From: Lineus longissimus
Taxonomy: Eukaryota; Nemertea; Pilidiophora; Heteronemertea; Lineidae
NCBI RefSeq assembly: GCF_910592395.1
Contig: NC_088312.1
Span: 12,772,001 to 12,836,000 of the forward strand
DNA length: 64,000 nucleotides
Reading direction: 5' to 3'
Part shown: positions 47,469 to 58,846 of the stretch, piece after piece
How positions within the stretch are numbered: the stretch's first letter is position 1
Layout: each line of letters opens with the position of its first letter
Notes under the pieces: generated by a model
Database searches by the model: none
What the model was told of the DNA's origin: nothing
Seen by the model: the letters and a program-made list of their open reading frames with translations, nothing else
Translations under genes and position numbers: made by a program

Positions 47469-49951
47469 ATGGATGCTCTTGCTATACTTGAATTTGCACA
47501 AGACGAACGAGAGGAGCATGAAAATGAAATTCAGAGAAGACGCATGAGGGTGTTCAGGGACAGAGAAAATCCTTTAGAGGAACTGTCAGACCCGAAGTTC
47601 TTGAGGCGCTTTCGAATTTCTAAAGAAACATTTCGATGGCTACTCGATCTCATCAGTGAAGACCTACGTCGGCCAACTCGGCGAAACCAAGCACTTACAC
47701 CACTTTTGCAACTGGCGATTGCTCTTCGTTTTTATGCAAATGGTGCATTTCAACATGTCACTGGAGATACCTGTGGTGTGTCACAATGGGCCTGCGGCGA
47801 AGCTATCCATCGAGTCACAAGGGAAATATGTGATAGAAAGGGAAATTTTATAACTTTTCCCGAAACCCAGGCGGAACGACTAAGGGTGCAGCAAGGATTC
47901 CGCGATATTGCGCAATTCCCAGGTGTAATTGGTGCTCTCGATGGTTCGCACGTTCCCATCGCAAACCCAAGAGGAATTAATGCCCAGCGTTTCATGAATC
48001 GAAAGGGTTACTATAGCCTGAACTGCCAACTTGTTTGTGACCATGAGTTATGCTTCACCAATGTCGTCTCCAGATGGTACGGCTCTGCGCACGATTCCAG
48101 AATCTTTGAGGAATCACGACTTTGCCAAAGATTCAGAGCAGGAGAGCTCCAGGGTATTTTGCTGGGTGACCCAGCATACACGTGCACCAGATATATGTTG
48201 ACTCCGGTTCGTGAACCAAGAAACGTTGCAGAGCGGAATTACATTCAAGCCCAAAGGAGGACAAGAGGGGTCATCGAGAGAGCGTTTGGGGTTTGGAAAA
48301 GACGATTCCAAGCTGTTGGTAGGGGAAATACCCTTCGATGTTCAGTAAGTAAATCCAGGAGATTTAAAAAATTTCACCCCACCACTCACCTATATTTGAC
48401 ATCGACCTCATGCTTACAAGCCTCACCTAACCTGAACCACACCATAGGACTCCGATTGGCCTACATTGTTGAAAAAACGGTACCGTCTGAATACTAAAAA
48501 ATGGTGCTGGGTTCAACACCAAAATTTTGTATTCATTAAGGACCTATACCGTTTTTTGGTGTTGACTTCCTCAACACCATAATTTGGTACTGGGGCGATA
48601 CTATAATTTGGTACTGAGCTGGTACCATTAAATGGTATTGAATCTGTCAGTACCAAAAACTGGTATTGACATTTGAGTGAATACAAATAAATGGTATTCA
48701 GAATTTCCGGTACCATTTTGGAATACCAAATTACGATATTCAGACCTGGTCAATACAATTTTTTGGTGCCGGGCTAATACCGTTTTTTTACAGTGTAATG
48801 GCTTCCAACAGAATGGTGAACCCTGAATTTTTATCGGTGTACCCCCATTTCGCCTATACCCATTTCGCCTACACCCATTTCGCCTATTACCCATTTCGCC
48901 TACCCCCATTTCGCCTACCCCCATTTCGCCTACCCCCATTTCGCCTATTCACCATTTCGCCTACACCCATTTCGCCTACTCACCATTACGCCTACTCACC
49001 ATTTCGCCTACTAAAAAGGAAAAGAGTGGTGTGCGCTGGACATTTGAACAATTTTACGAATTGTTGAGCTTGGTTTTTTTCCTTCATATTATAGCATATT
49101 TCCCAGTTAAACTTTACCATACTTTATCATTCCAACCCGGCCTCTTGAGACAAGACCACCATTGATTTTTTAAGCCTTTTTCCAGTTAAATTGTCACAGT
49201 TTGACCGCCTTGCATCAAATAATGCTTCGGGTTGTGAATCTGAAATTTGGATATGACATTCCAGACAGTCAGGCGAGTAAATGGTGAAATTTTATTAAAA
49301 CTGGTGGTTGTCCACAAATGTTTTTTCTTCAAATTGGACAAATTTGAGAGACCATGATATTTCCACTGTTTTCAGCCAAATCATGACCCTACTCATGACC
49401 CTACTCAGTTCGTCTGATAGTATTTAGTTGGTATTTAGTTGGATAAACTGCATATTTCTAAAAGCGTTACAAAATTCTGGCACCAATAGACATTTCAAAT
49501 TAGACTAGAAGGCTGAAACATCTTTTGAATTTGAAGTCACTATCATAAAACATTTGAAATGATGTAGGCAAAATGGGTAATAGGCGAAATGGTGAATAGG
49601 CGAAATGGGTGTAGGCGAAACGGTGAGTAGGCGAAATGGGTGTAGGCGAAACGGTGAGTAGGCGAAATGGTGAGTAGGCGAAACGGGTAAATTTTGTAGG
49701 CGAAATGGGTGTAGGCGAAATGGGTGTAGGCGAAATGGGGATGAACCTTTTTATCTGCTTGGATACCAGTTCGCGATCGGTTATACTAACTGGCATGATT
49801 TTTTTAGTTGCAGCACAATATGGCCATAATCATCGCTACAGCATGTCTCCACACCTTGGCCATTCGCAGAAACGATCCACTTCCAGATGATTATCATGGT
49901 GATGCCAATACTGATGCGCCGAGAGCCAGCAGAGGAATCGCATCATCATGA
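47469..49951 (+). CDS. Harbinger (HARBI1-like) transposase, probably frameshifted near the C terminus
   Basis: Exon 1 is 47469-48344 (292 aa) and exon 2 is 49808-49951, joined in phase 0 (TTCA|GTAAGT ... TTTAG|TTG). The N-terminal helix-turn-helix-like part (RFRISKETFRWLLDL) precedes a DDE nuclease domain with D158 (GALDGSHV), D234 (LLGDPAY) and E270 (VIERAFGVWKRRF). Exon 2 gives MAIIIATACLHTLAIRRND, typical of the family's end. The frame stops at 49951. One base over, an open frame EESHHHEANLRGNLF continues to 50008 and resembles the normal C-terminal tail, so a one-base shift probably truncates the protein. The DDE residues are all present, so the truncation affects only the last about 25 residues. 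Confidence 0.82.
48498..48797. mobile_element. Small iteron-rich element in the transposase intron
   Basis: ATGGTGCTGGGTTCAACACC at the left and GGTGCCGGGCTAATACCG at the right are roughly inverted. Between them are many GGTACTG/CAGTACC and TGGTATTG words in both orientations. It is about 300 bp. The borders are approximate and no target-site duplication was fixed. Confidence 0.5.
48836..49747. mobile_element. Iteron-armed MITE (912 bp) nested in Harbinger, 8-bp TSD
   Basis: TTTTTATC is duplicated at 48828-48835 and 49748-49755. The left arm begins GGTGTACCCCCATTTCGCC and consists of about a dozen CCATTTCGCCTACACC-like repeats to about 49015. The right arm (49566-49747) is the same array inverted and ends GGGGATGAACC. 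The core is non-coding; near 49170 it contains a CCAGTTAAATTG word also found at 55545 and 63590. It lies inside the intron of the transposase gene. Confidence 0.82.
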
Positions 49952-50061
49952 AGCTAACCTACGAGGCAACTTATTTCGCCAAAGATTCATAAGACAACAC
50001 TTCCAGTAAGTTTTTATAACCTTTATTTCATTCATCATGTCATATAGGATACATCCATAGG

Positions 50062-51246
50062 CTACAGGTCAATGCGGAGTTTTCGAATTTTTTCCTTGTA
50101 GTAGTCCATCTTCGCCTCGTAGGCACGCTTCTTAAATTTTGCTGCCTCCTGCTGCAAATTAAGCAAACTCATTTTTTGTTCATGTTCATCTTTCAGGTAG
50201 GCAAGTGCTTGGTCGGTCTTCTTTAAGACAGGAGATTCATCGGACATGGTAGCCCTCTTCTCAAGGCTGGAAAGAAGAATGCAAAGTAATTTAGCAACGC
50301 GTGTGGTCAGGAACTCCAAAGTGTTGGAGGTCCATAGTGTAAAGTGATTAGATTTGACTGATACATCGTTGTATTCCATTCACTGCTTACCTTTTACTAG
50401 AACGTGGTTTCCTGGGGGTTGCGGCAGAGCTGTTGTGAAGATCGTAGTTACCTCCAGTATATTCAACTTCCCCATCCACATCTTTCAGGAATGTTTCCGC
50501 GGCTGGAGTGCAGCTGAAAAATAATGAAGGATATCTTTTATTTTTATAACGACTGTGGAGAATGGCGGGCCTAATAACAACCCAATAGAATGTCATAATA
50601 AAGTATCATGATAACTAATCACTTTTCGCATTGTTATTTTATTTCTTTTCTATTTCGGAAAGTAGTTTATTTTTCAAGGGATGAGTTGATGTCATTTGGA
50701 TAGTATTTCAGTATAAGTAAATCTCACTTCGTTTTTGCTGCATATACCTTTGCCTGTTTTTTATGAAAGTTAATTCAAACAGATGACCAATATTTACCTT
50801 CCCAGATCGTCAGCGCTTGTTGATGGTAAGGGTTCATCAATGACGTCATCAGCAACTACAGGAACGGAAGGGGCATCGTCATCCACAGGATTATGTAGTT
50901 GTTGCAGATCCCCAGGTGTGATATTCAGAATGGCAAGGATTTCGTCATCCACCTCCCCTACAGTGGCCGTCCCCCCTCCAGTTTTACCAAGGTCGATCTT
51001 TTTCTCACGGGCTACGGCCTTGGCCTTGATCTTCATTCGTCTCCAAAGGTCTTTCAGGTCCTGTGGACGTTCGGGAAATAAGGCATTCATTTCCCCTGCT
51101 ATCTTCTCCCATGCTGCCTGTTTTCTCTTGTTTGCCTGGACATCCGTTCGCTTGTCTTCAACGATATCTTCATGAGCTCTTACCAGCTCAATTAGAGCTC
51201 TCCGCTGGTCCGGAGTGAAATTCTCACTTCTCTTTCTTCCCAACAT
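50062..51246 (-). CDS. Myb/SANT-like DNA-binding protein of Harbinger (3 exons)
   Basis: Minus-strand exons are 51246-50798, 50513-50391 and 50266-50062, with both introns in phase 2. They total 777 bp and encode 258 aa. The first about 90 residues form a Myb/SANT-like trihelix domain (ENFTPDQRRALIELVRAHED ... AAWEKIAGEMNALF ... LKDLWRRMKIKAKAV). An acidic linker follows, then a basic patch (TPRKPRSSKR), and the last exon is coiled-coil-like (KTDQALAYLKDEHEQKMSLL). Harbinger elements carry such a partner that helps the transposase reach the nucleus and bind DNA; this role is inferred from the family and from its position inside the element's inverted repeats. Confidence 0.85.
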
Positions 51247-51552
51247 TGCCGAGCGATGTACGTCACTTTACGGCCTATGGGCTGAATGCTGTGCAAAGGA
51301 GTTCAGTTAAGGTCAACCCCATTCACCAAGTATTACATGATCGTCTGAACAAAGGAAATGCGATCTATGCTTCACATTGCATCACCAGCTGGACTAGTCT
51401 AGCTGGACAGACGTCCTTCTGTGGTTCAAATTTCCGATGAACACCAGTGTTTTGTAGGACATGTCTACCTCTAGTCTTACAAATGTTTAGGCTTAAACAG
51501 GTCCAAGTTAAACAAAAGAAAAACACGCTTTATAAGTTCGGCCCGTGCGTTT

Positions 51553-52238
51553 TAATACAAAGTTAGAGCTGAAACCATATTGGAAAAAGGATCAAACACG
51601 TTCCGAAAAATAGTTTAGTGATGAACAAGAAGAGGAACAAACATATCGTAGTAAAAACCCGCCCATTCCTTTAACTCCTGATTTATGGAAAAGGAAAAAG
51701 TGGAATGCGAGCATCTATGAGTAACCGGGAAAATTTTCAAAAATGTCGTCGATAAAATGGACTTCTCACCTCGTCGTTCGTAGCTCTTCGTAAGGCTTAT
51801 GAAATCTGTCTAGTTCATGTATTTCCCTTATTTCCTGTTCAAATAGTTCGTCGATGATTTCACGATGATCAATCTGCAAGTTTTTCATTTTGAGAAAACT
51901 CCACTCAAAGATTCCGTATAGTTTGAATGACTCTGTGCATTACACGTGAAAGAGTATAATAATGGTGCGAAATGTATGAATAGAGGGTAAAGAGTTATAT
52001 AATTGACATAGCTTTGGATATCACCATGCATGATAATTGGTATGTATAAGTACTTGACATGGCCAGTACAACTGGGATCGCGCTGTTATCCCAATTTCAA
52101 AAAATTGCCGACTCGGGTCACATTCTAAAATCATCGACAACTAGGCACGACTTGTTGATTATCAGCTGTATGTTACCTGCCAATAATCGACGTATATTCG
52201 TGATAAGAATAAAAACACCTGCCACCAATCATTGGTAG
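51553..52238. other. No supported gene
   Basis: Intergenic sequence. At 51774-51812 there is another copy of the dispersed word CGTTCGTAGCTCTTCGTAAGG. No other feature was identified. Confidence 0.5.
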
Positions 52239-52290
52239 GGATCGGACATAAGTAGCGGAAACAGTCGTTTCTCTTACAAGAAGAAAGCCG

Positions 52291-52363
52291 TGCTGTGCTA
52301 ATGGTTAGCGTGCTGTAATTCTAGCAAAATGGACGATGGTTCGACATCGACAATAGGAGCAGC
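52291..52363 (+). repeat. tRNA-derived SINE head (paralogue of 60475)
   Basis: GCTAATGGTTAGCGTGCTG (A-box-like) is followed by GATGGTTCGACATCGAC (B-box). It is not a foldable tRNA gene. The duplicated copy at 60475-60550 has a better B box (GGGTTCGACATCC). Confidence 0.45.
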
Positions 52364-52494
52364 ACTTCTTACTTAGTCTGCGTTCACGGGCACCAGTCAC
52401 GCCCTCTGTTACGTCTTTAATGTGCGTTATATTTTTATTAGAACCTAAAAGTAGTCCGGCGACTTGATTGATCATCATGCCTTTTTAGGGGCCT

Positions 52495-52660
52495 TGTCCA
52501 AATTATTCGCCGAAATTCGCCGTAATTCGCCCCAAAAACGCCACAAATTCGCCTTAAATTCGCCGAAAGTCTCCGGCGAATTTTGGCGAACTTGTAAAAA
52601 TTCGCCGTAAATTCGCCGTAAATTCGCCAGAAATTCGCCGGTGAATTTCGGCGAATATTG
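52495..52660. repeat. ATTCGCCG-rich tandem/inverted repeat
   Basis: AAATTCGCCGT-like words recur about every 12-13 bp, mostly in one orientation, with inverted CGGCGAATTTTGGCGAA in the middle and GGTGAATTTCGGCGAAT at the right. The segmental-duplication partner near 60.69 kb has unrelated short sequence here, so it is an insertion specific to copy 1. It resembles the iteron arrays of the other elements. Confidence 0.65.
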
Positions 52661-52878
52661 ATGAGAAAACATTGACAGCCAGGACTGCCAGGCGGGAGGT
52701 TGATACCCCAATGTATAATAGCATGACAAAAAAATACGATGCTTTATACGATGCTTTCCAAACCATTTTTCTTTGGATACTTTGAAGTCTATTGAAAAGA
52801 ACTGTGCTATTCTCAATTGTTTTTTTCCATCGCTTTCATAGCCAGATAGAAGTGAATGTTAAGTCTTTCCGTCACATA

Positions 52879-55800
52879 TTATTTGCGACAGCATATTCTT
52901 TTTAGTACATTTTTAGTATCTTCTCTAAATCTGCGCCCCCCTCCTAAAAGGTATAAGTAAAAATTCAATGCGTAATTAAACGCAAAGAGAGCATCAAAGA
53001 CTTGAATTTCAATCGTCATCCGAAGCTTCCAATACATTGTATCCTTGTACATGGCTTTGATTTCTGGTATGTCTAACAGGAAATAGTGTAGTCTATACGG
53101 AATTGAAGTCAGGATGTAAGCAACGCTGACCGAAATCAGCATTTTTGTAAGAGCCTTAGACTCCTGTGTGGAACTTGTGTCTTTCTGGTCTTTTCCTCGG
53201 CTTACATTTAGTTGGGCACGTTTCGTTGACGCACGGTTAACAGTTATAATGATGGCTACATTGCAAATTAGAATGATGGCAAATGGAATAACGGTACCTA
53301 AAGCGAGCTGGAATCCAGTGGCCAGGGCCTCAATTTCTGGCGCTTCCGGGAAATGAGGCACTATTATAGCCAAATCTGAAAGAACGAAAATAGATAAATT
53401 TAATTCTGCATACAATAATTTTTCAGAGGTCGCAAAACCTAACATTCTCATAATTTTTTAGTCAATATCTAACCATAGTGATGTGCAGTCGAACCTCGGG
53501 TGCATTCGAGTCGCGTGTAAGGTTTCCGCGTCCTGGGTTTCGCAGCGGACAATGCGATGCCTATTCACCCCTTGTTCGGGATAGACGCTAATTAACATCG
53601 AACAGACGGCGATCACATTACAGATCCACGCCATATTGATACACAAACCTCTTATATCGCCTGTGTACAACTTGTTAGTAAGATGGGGAATACATTTACG
53701 AGCACTAGCGTAGGCCTACATGCTTCACGCTGGTCAGCCAATTTGGCATTCTGTGGAAAAATGGAGGTGTTCTTTTCTGTAGTTTACCGTCTTCGTCCGA
53801 CATCATTTCATACAGAAAGAAAATATTGAGGTTAAGAATCACGACCACGGCCGAAGTGACCAGTATGCTTTTCTTCGCCCTCGATGCTGTGCAGAGCTGC
53901 TGTGCCTTAATGGGGAATGTCACGGCCATCAGTCTATCAACGGAGAACCCACTCAGTAGCAATGATGACAGCATCCCGCCCGTGTAGCCTACATACCAGA
54001 TACATCTGCAATTAGAAAGATCACATTTACGGTGTTACCGAGTGGTCTTAATTTGACAACCAAGGACCGTCAGCTTGGTCTTAATTCCATAAGCATTTAA
54101 TCTAATCGCTTTGTTTCACCTTAAAGAATCTAAGAGTTTGACCCGCGCAACACAGGTTGTTTTAAGTGTAGCATAACTTAGCATAGTATCGAATGGGAGG
54201 TCCCAAACGTATTTCAGGGGCCCGCCAATAGTTGTCCCGTATGTTCTATGTGCCGGGCTCATCAACAGGAAATGAAGAGGTTCATTTTCTCCGCCCGAGA
54301 AAATGTAAAAAGTTGGCCGAATCATTGGTCGTGCTAAATCCCCTTTAAGTTGTATCCTCGAATGAAGGATCAGCCACACCTGTAAAATCGTATTCCTCCG
54401 TCGCTGATACGACTTTTGGAGACATTCTACATATTTGTATAAACCTCTTCTTCTTTGACCCTCCCCCCCAGACATGCTCACGCGCGCACACCTTATAATT
54501 CTGATTCTAATGCATGAGCGATATCGCGTACAAATAAAATGATTTTGTCCATGATCGGACACATTGATAACGTGTGCGAGGGGAGGAGCATACGAGTGAC
54601 CCTGGTTTCGAGGAGGCTGGTAATGACGGCCATACTTGATATCGGATGAGGCCCAAAATCATCTCTCTCCAGTTCCTCTCCTTCGCACTATAGAATATTC
54701 AAGGTTCAATTGGATATTGGATCTCAAGGTTCGATGCGCGAATTAAGTTTGAAGTATTTCGAACTTCGCATTTCTTATTTCGAATGATCCTGCTGGGCTT
54801 TCGTAATAATGCGTTGTGGTGTTGATCTCTTCGATCAGTGACATTAGAGGTCCAGAAATCCGGTGCAAGAAAGAGAGATAATATGACGTCTACAAAATTA
54901 GTGTACAAGGTATTCTTGAGTTTGATATAAAATATCTCGTAACTTGGACTTGTGAGAAGAGGCTCTGTCTCCCCTTAATTTCTTGAATCAATTGTGACGA
55001 TAGACTTTGATGAGTCCGACTTGCCTTTGCTTAATCAGTCGGGAACTTTAGGGCTCCAAATTTCGGGCAGAAGATGCACCGGTAGATCAGGTCTTGTGAG
55101 TTGAAGCCGTCAAACGCGAAATCTAGTAACATTCAACTAGCTTCATTTCAGCAATCTGGTACTCTCTGTGGTCTCGTATCATGTTCCTGTGAGGAGCCCA
55201 GAAAAACCCTTTCCTTACCCCTGATCAAGGCCAAAACTGCTTTGAAAATTTTTTTCAGAATATGACGGAATGTTACTGCCAAAAATCGGATAATTCATAC
55301 TGCAAATGACGTCAATAGGTCGCGCTGCTGTGAGAATCGGCATTAACACCATGCGTACCTGATAAATTGCACCACTGAACGAACCACTGCAGTTCGAATT
55401 TCTATCACTTTAAACGCAGACAACTTTGGCCGTAAGGCCGCACTATTGTATCATCAAAGAGGTAGCTACCACGCAATAGGGCCCGGGTTCGATTCTTTGG
55501 AGAACCCATGATCAAGGTCATGCACTTGTAATAAACTTTTAAGCCATTTTTCATTTAAATTGGCACAATCCACACGCTCACAACGTTTTACCAGACTTAA
55601 TCTGCGAGGAACGCTTTCGGGAGTACTACGGGAGGACTACTTTTTGGGGTGTATGGTTCAAACCCACTGACAGGAACGCATGTGCATGTGTAGCGATCTG
55701 GAGACTTCAAACCCACCCAGTGCATGAGGGAATTCTCATTTTTTAAAGGGAATATTTTCCTCAACCGCGACCGGATCTTTAATTACAGGTGGGTGACCAG

Positions 55801-56775
55801 GATTTAATGAACTGGATTGGTTTTTAAGGAAACTGAAATTCCTGGCTCATCATTCCTTTAAACGGAAAACCGAGGTACCGTGCATGTTGCGTCTATGTCA
55901 AGGCAAACAAAACACCCCGCCAAGAGAGAGCATAAGGTGCTTGCGTAGATTCAAAGTCAAAGCCAAAGTCGGAGTCAATAGGCAAATGAATCCGATCTGC
56001 GCCTAACCGTTGTGGTACGTGAAACGCTCATCCCACCTGTGAGGAGGAAGCTCATTGGAGAATACGTCAAACACAACCACGTGGAGAGCGAACGCCAAAG
56101 AACAAGATGAAGAAGTCTTTGAAGTTAATCTCGTGAAAGTGGGTAGCTAATTCGAAGTTGGTTCTCGGCGATAACAAAACGCGTAGCTAGCGATCAACGT
56201 TGCCATTCATGCAATATACTTGAGGTTAAGCCATCCGACGCAATCGATACAAGACGACCGACTTCAAGAGAATCCAGGAAAGTCGAATTGTTCCGCAAGC
56301 TAAAGATGAGTACATGCGGGTTCGCTAAGCAAATTACCAATATGAAGTATTTTAAGTAACGCGGCTCCCTCTTAGTCTGGTGAAATAGTGTAAAAAGGGG
56401 AACTTTTATGCGCTCGAAATGTTTTGCCTGCCACACCAATTTTAGTATACCGATGTACATGTATGCTGGTACCTACTTCAAGAATAACTCCATGTGTATA
56501 GCTGGCATAAAGCGCCACAAATGGTACCAAGCGAATGAGAAAAGCATTGAAGTGTCTGCTACAGCTATTCCAGTCATGAAGACACAAGATGCGAGTTTCC
56601 TGTTGTGTTCTTGTGTGGTCACCAATAGAGATATAATATTTCCGGGTATACCAAAGGTGACGGGAATTAAGGACAGGAAATTACACAAAAAAAGTACCAT
56701 CTCAAGGACACTGTAGTCCTCTTCCGCCATGCCCGTGACCGAGCCGCATGTAGAACTTCGCGTCGTTTCCATCAT
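52879..56775 (-). CDS. Rhodopsin-like GPCR 2 (3 exons)
   Basis: Minus-strand exons are 56775-56477, 54005-53788 and 53375-52879, joined in phases 2 and 1 at GT-AG sites. They total 1014 bp and encode 337 aa. Exon 1 has an N-terminal tail and TM1-TM2 (GIPGNIISLLVTT, GIAVADTSM). Exon 2 begins with the TM3 cysteine (KCIWYVGYTGG) and has SVDRLMAVTFP (DRY replaced by DRL) and TM4. Exon 3 covers TM5-TM7 with NYALNFYLYLLGGGRRFRED and ends in KRICCRK, where the cysteines could be palmitoylated. It shares its TM7/helix-8 style with GPCR 1. It is orphan, probably a peptide receptor. The last two exons are duplicated at 60.9-62.1 kb. Confidence 0.82.
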
Positions 56776-57817
56776 TTAAGATTTGCCTTGGTCAATCACG
56801 AGTTTAAACCAGTTCGTGTTTTGAAAATAGTGGCGTTTCTGTCGAGAGGCAACGCATGCACCAGAGCCTCGAGAATATGACGAACAAACAGATTGGTAAG
56901 ACATTTTCAATAATAAATTTAGTTCAGACAATCGTGTGTGATCTGAATAGTAATCCAAAAAAGAAAAAAAGAGATATTTAGCTATACGTATTGCCCAGAT
57001 ACGCTTAAGAAATGAATGGGCGTTCGCTATCTATTATCGTTTCCGATAACAGTAGTTAAGGGATATTTAGCGCGGCTGTACATCCTCATATTTCTGAATA
57101 TGCTCGTCTGCATTAGATAATGCTCATCAGGGCTATTATGTAAAGTCACCGACTTTATAGTGCACCTTCTTCGGGCTTTATGTCTGGGCAGAACCACCGA
57201 ATCCCCCTTCGATAGCTAATCATTTTACCCAGCACAATGGAGGGGTAACCTCCCAAACCCCTCTTGATGGGATCCTCCCATAATTCCTAAAACCTTAATT
57301 AATTTTTCGACGATTTGTTCACAAAAAGGGCCGCAAATGCAATTCCTCATGCATTGTTAATGGCCGAAACGGTCCTGACGTATTCAGTGGTTTTAAATAT
57401 ACTCCGCCTCTCGATATTTCGAACCCCTGATGAAATCCATGCCTTCTGATCTTCATCCGACTTTTAAACAGGAATTAAGTAGGTACATTTTAACGCCCGG
57501 GAAACAGTACGGTAAACAGAGGCTGAATCGGCTGTAGTATGGCGAAGTCCGCTTTTAAGCTTGAGTTATTGAAGGCTCGTTCCTGAATTGCATGTTTCCC
57601 ACTGAAAGTTTGTTTCAATTCGTAATAAATACACAGAATGTTTGACAGCATAAAATCTATGTAGATTGACGAATCAAAACGTTAGGAATTTATTTATTGT
57701 ATTATACCGCCAATCTGAACATTAACTCTTAAGGTGTGTGAAGTAATCGGAACAGCCACCCTTCCAAGCGGATTGTACTGGATTTTCTCAGGGTTTTGTA
57801 TATGATGTATGCGGTGG
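56776..57817. other. No supported gene
   Basis: 5' flank of GPCR 2 and intergenic sequence. No RNA gene, repeat or exon was recognised. Confidence 0.5.
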
Positions 57818-58846
57818 CTACGGTGGCCCATATAGGACATGCATTTATTTTCAATATAATAGAAAAATTTTCTTTTTACAATGCGTTTTTTTTCTCTCGA
57901 ATTACAACCGCCGTCGGATTTATTTCTCACCGCCGAAAAAATAATTTCCACAGCCGGGTAAAAAATAATAATTCCCACCACCGCCAAAGAAAATAATATC
58001 CACCGCGGTGGAAATTAATATCGACCGCGGTGGAAATTAATATCCACCGCGGTGGAAATAATATCCACCGCGGTGGAAATAATATCCACCCGGTGTCAAT
58101 AACGAATTAGCTCCCGCGGTGGATATTATTTCCACCGCGGTGGATATTAATTTCCACCGCGGTCGATATTAATTTCCACCGCGGTGGATATGATTTTCTT
58201 TGGCGGTGGTGGGAATTATTATTTTTTACCCGGCGGTGGAAATTATTTTTTCGGCGGTGGCCCATAGAGGACATGCGTTTATTTTCAATATAATAGAAAA
58301 ATTTTCTTTTTACAATGCGTTTTTTTTCTCTCGAATTACAACCGCCGTCGGATTTATTTCTCACCGCCGAAAAAATAATTTCCATAAATAATATCCACCG
58401 CGGTGGGAAATAATATCCACCGCGAATATCCACCGCGGTGGAAATAATATCCACCTCGGGAGCTAATTCGTTATTTCCACCGCGGTGGAAATAATATCCA
58501 CCCGGTGTCAATAACGAATTAGCTCCCGCGGTGGATATTATTTCCACCGCGGTGGATATTATTTCCACCGCGGTCGATATTAATTTCCACCGCGGTGGAT
58601 ATTAATTCCCACCGCGGTCGATATTAATTTCCACTGCGGTCGATATTAATTTCCACCGCGGTGGATATTATTTTCTTTGGCGGTGGTGGGAATTATTATT
58701 TTTTACCCGGCGGTGGAAATTATTTTTTCGGCGGTGAGAAATAAATCCGACGGCGGTTGTAATTCGAGAGAAAAAAAACGCATTGTAAAAAGAAAAAACT
58801 TCTATTATATTGAAAATAAACGTATGTCCTCTATGGGCCACCGTAG
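57818..58846. mobile_element. Palindromic CCACCGCGGTGG element (1.03 kb)
   Basis: The outer ends are inverted (CTACGGTGGCCCATATAGGA on the left, the complement of a near-identical sequence on the right). The arms of about 160 bp run through ATTACAACCGCCGTCGG and TTCCCACCACCGCCAAAG. The centre is a long array of the perfect 12-bp palindrome CCACCGCGGTGG spaced by AAATAATAT/AAATTAATAT. In the middle (58196-58392) a right-arm fragment abuts a left-arm fragment, so the element is internally rearranged. Open frames across it are repeat artefacts. A target-site duplication was not resolved. Confidence 0.75.

Larger units (their letters stand above)
47213..51552 (+). mobile_element. Harbinger-type DNA transposon (4.3 kb)
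   Basis: The ends carry imperfect inverted repeats: GGCCCGAACTTATAAAAGG on the left (near 47217) and GGGCCGAACTTATAAAGCG on the minus strand at the right (near 51545). TAA stands at both edges (47210-47212 and 51553-51555), the trinucleotide expected for this superfamily. Inside are a DDE transposase (plus strand) and a Myb/SANT-like gene (minus strand), the standard two-gene Harbinger layout in convergent orientation. At least two MITE-like elements are nested in the transposase intron. Subterminal TAGACAAGTCT words occur near the left end. Confidence 0.82.
52239..55736. repeat. Segmental duplication, copy 1
   Basis: This block is collinear with 60003-63862. It starts at GGGATCGGACATAAG and ends at CAGTGCATGAGGGAATTC. 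It contains the last two exons of GPCR 2, a tRNA-like SINE head near 52291 and a GGGCCCGGGTTCGATTC B-box-like word near 55480. It differs from copy 2 by an ATTCGCC-rich insertion (about 52495-52660) and by absence of the TRIM. Confidence 0.85.

Noticed and set aside
52475-52816. 113-aa ORF rich in GEF/ANLRR words
   Set aside because: It is the translation of an ATTCGCCG array next to a GPCR 3' end.
58107-58568. 153-aa ORF and its mirror frames
   Set aside because: They are created by palindromic CCACCGCGG arrays and inverted arms.
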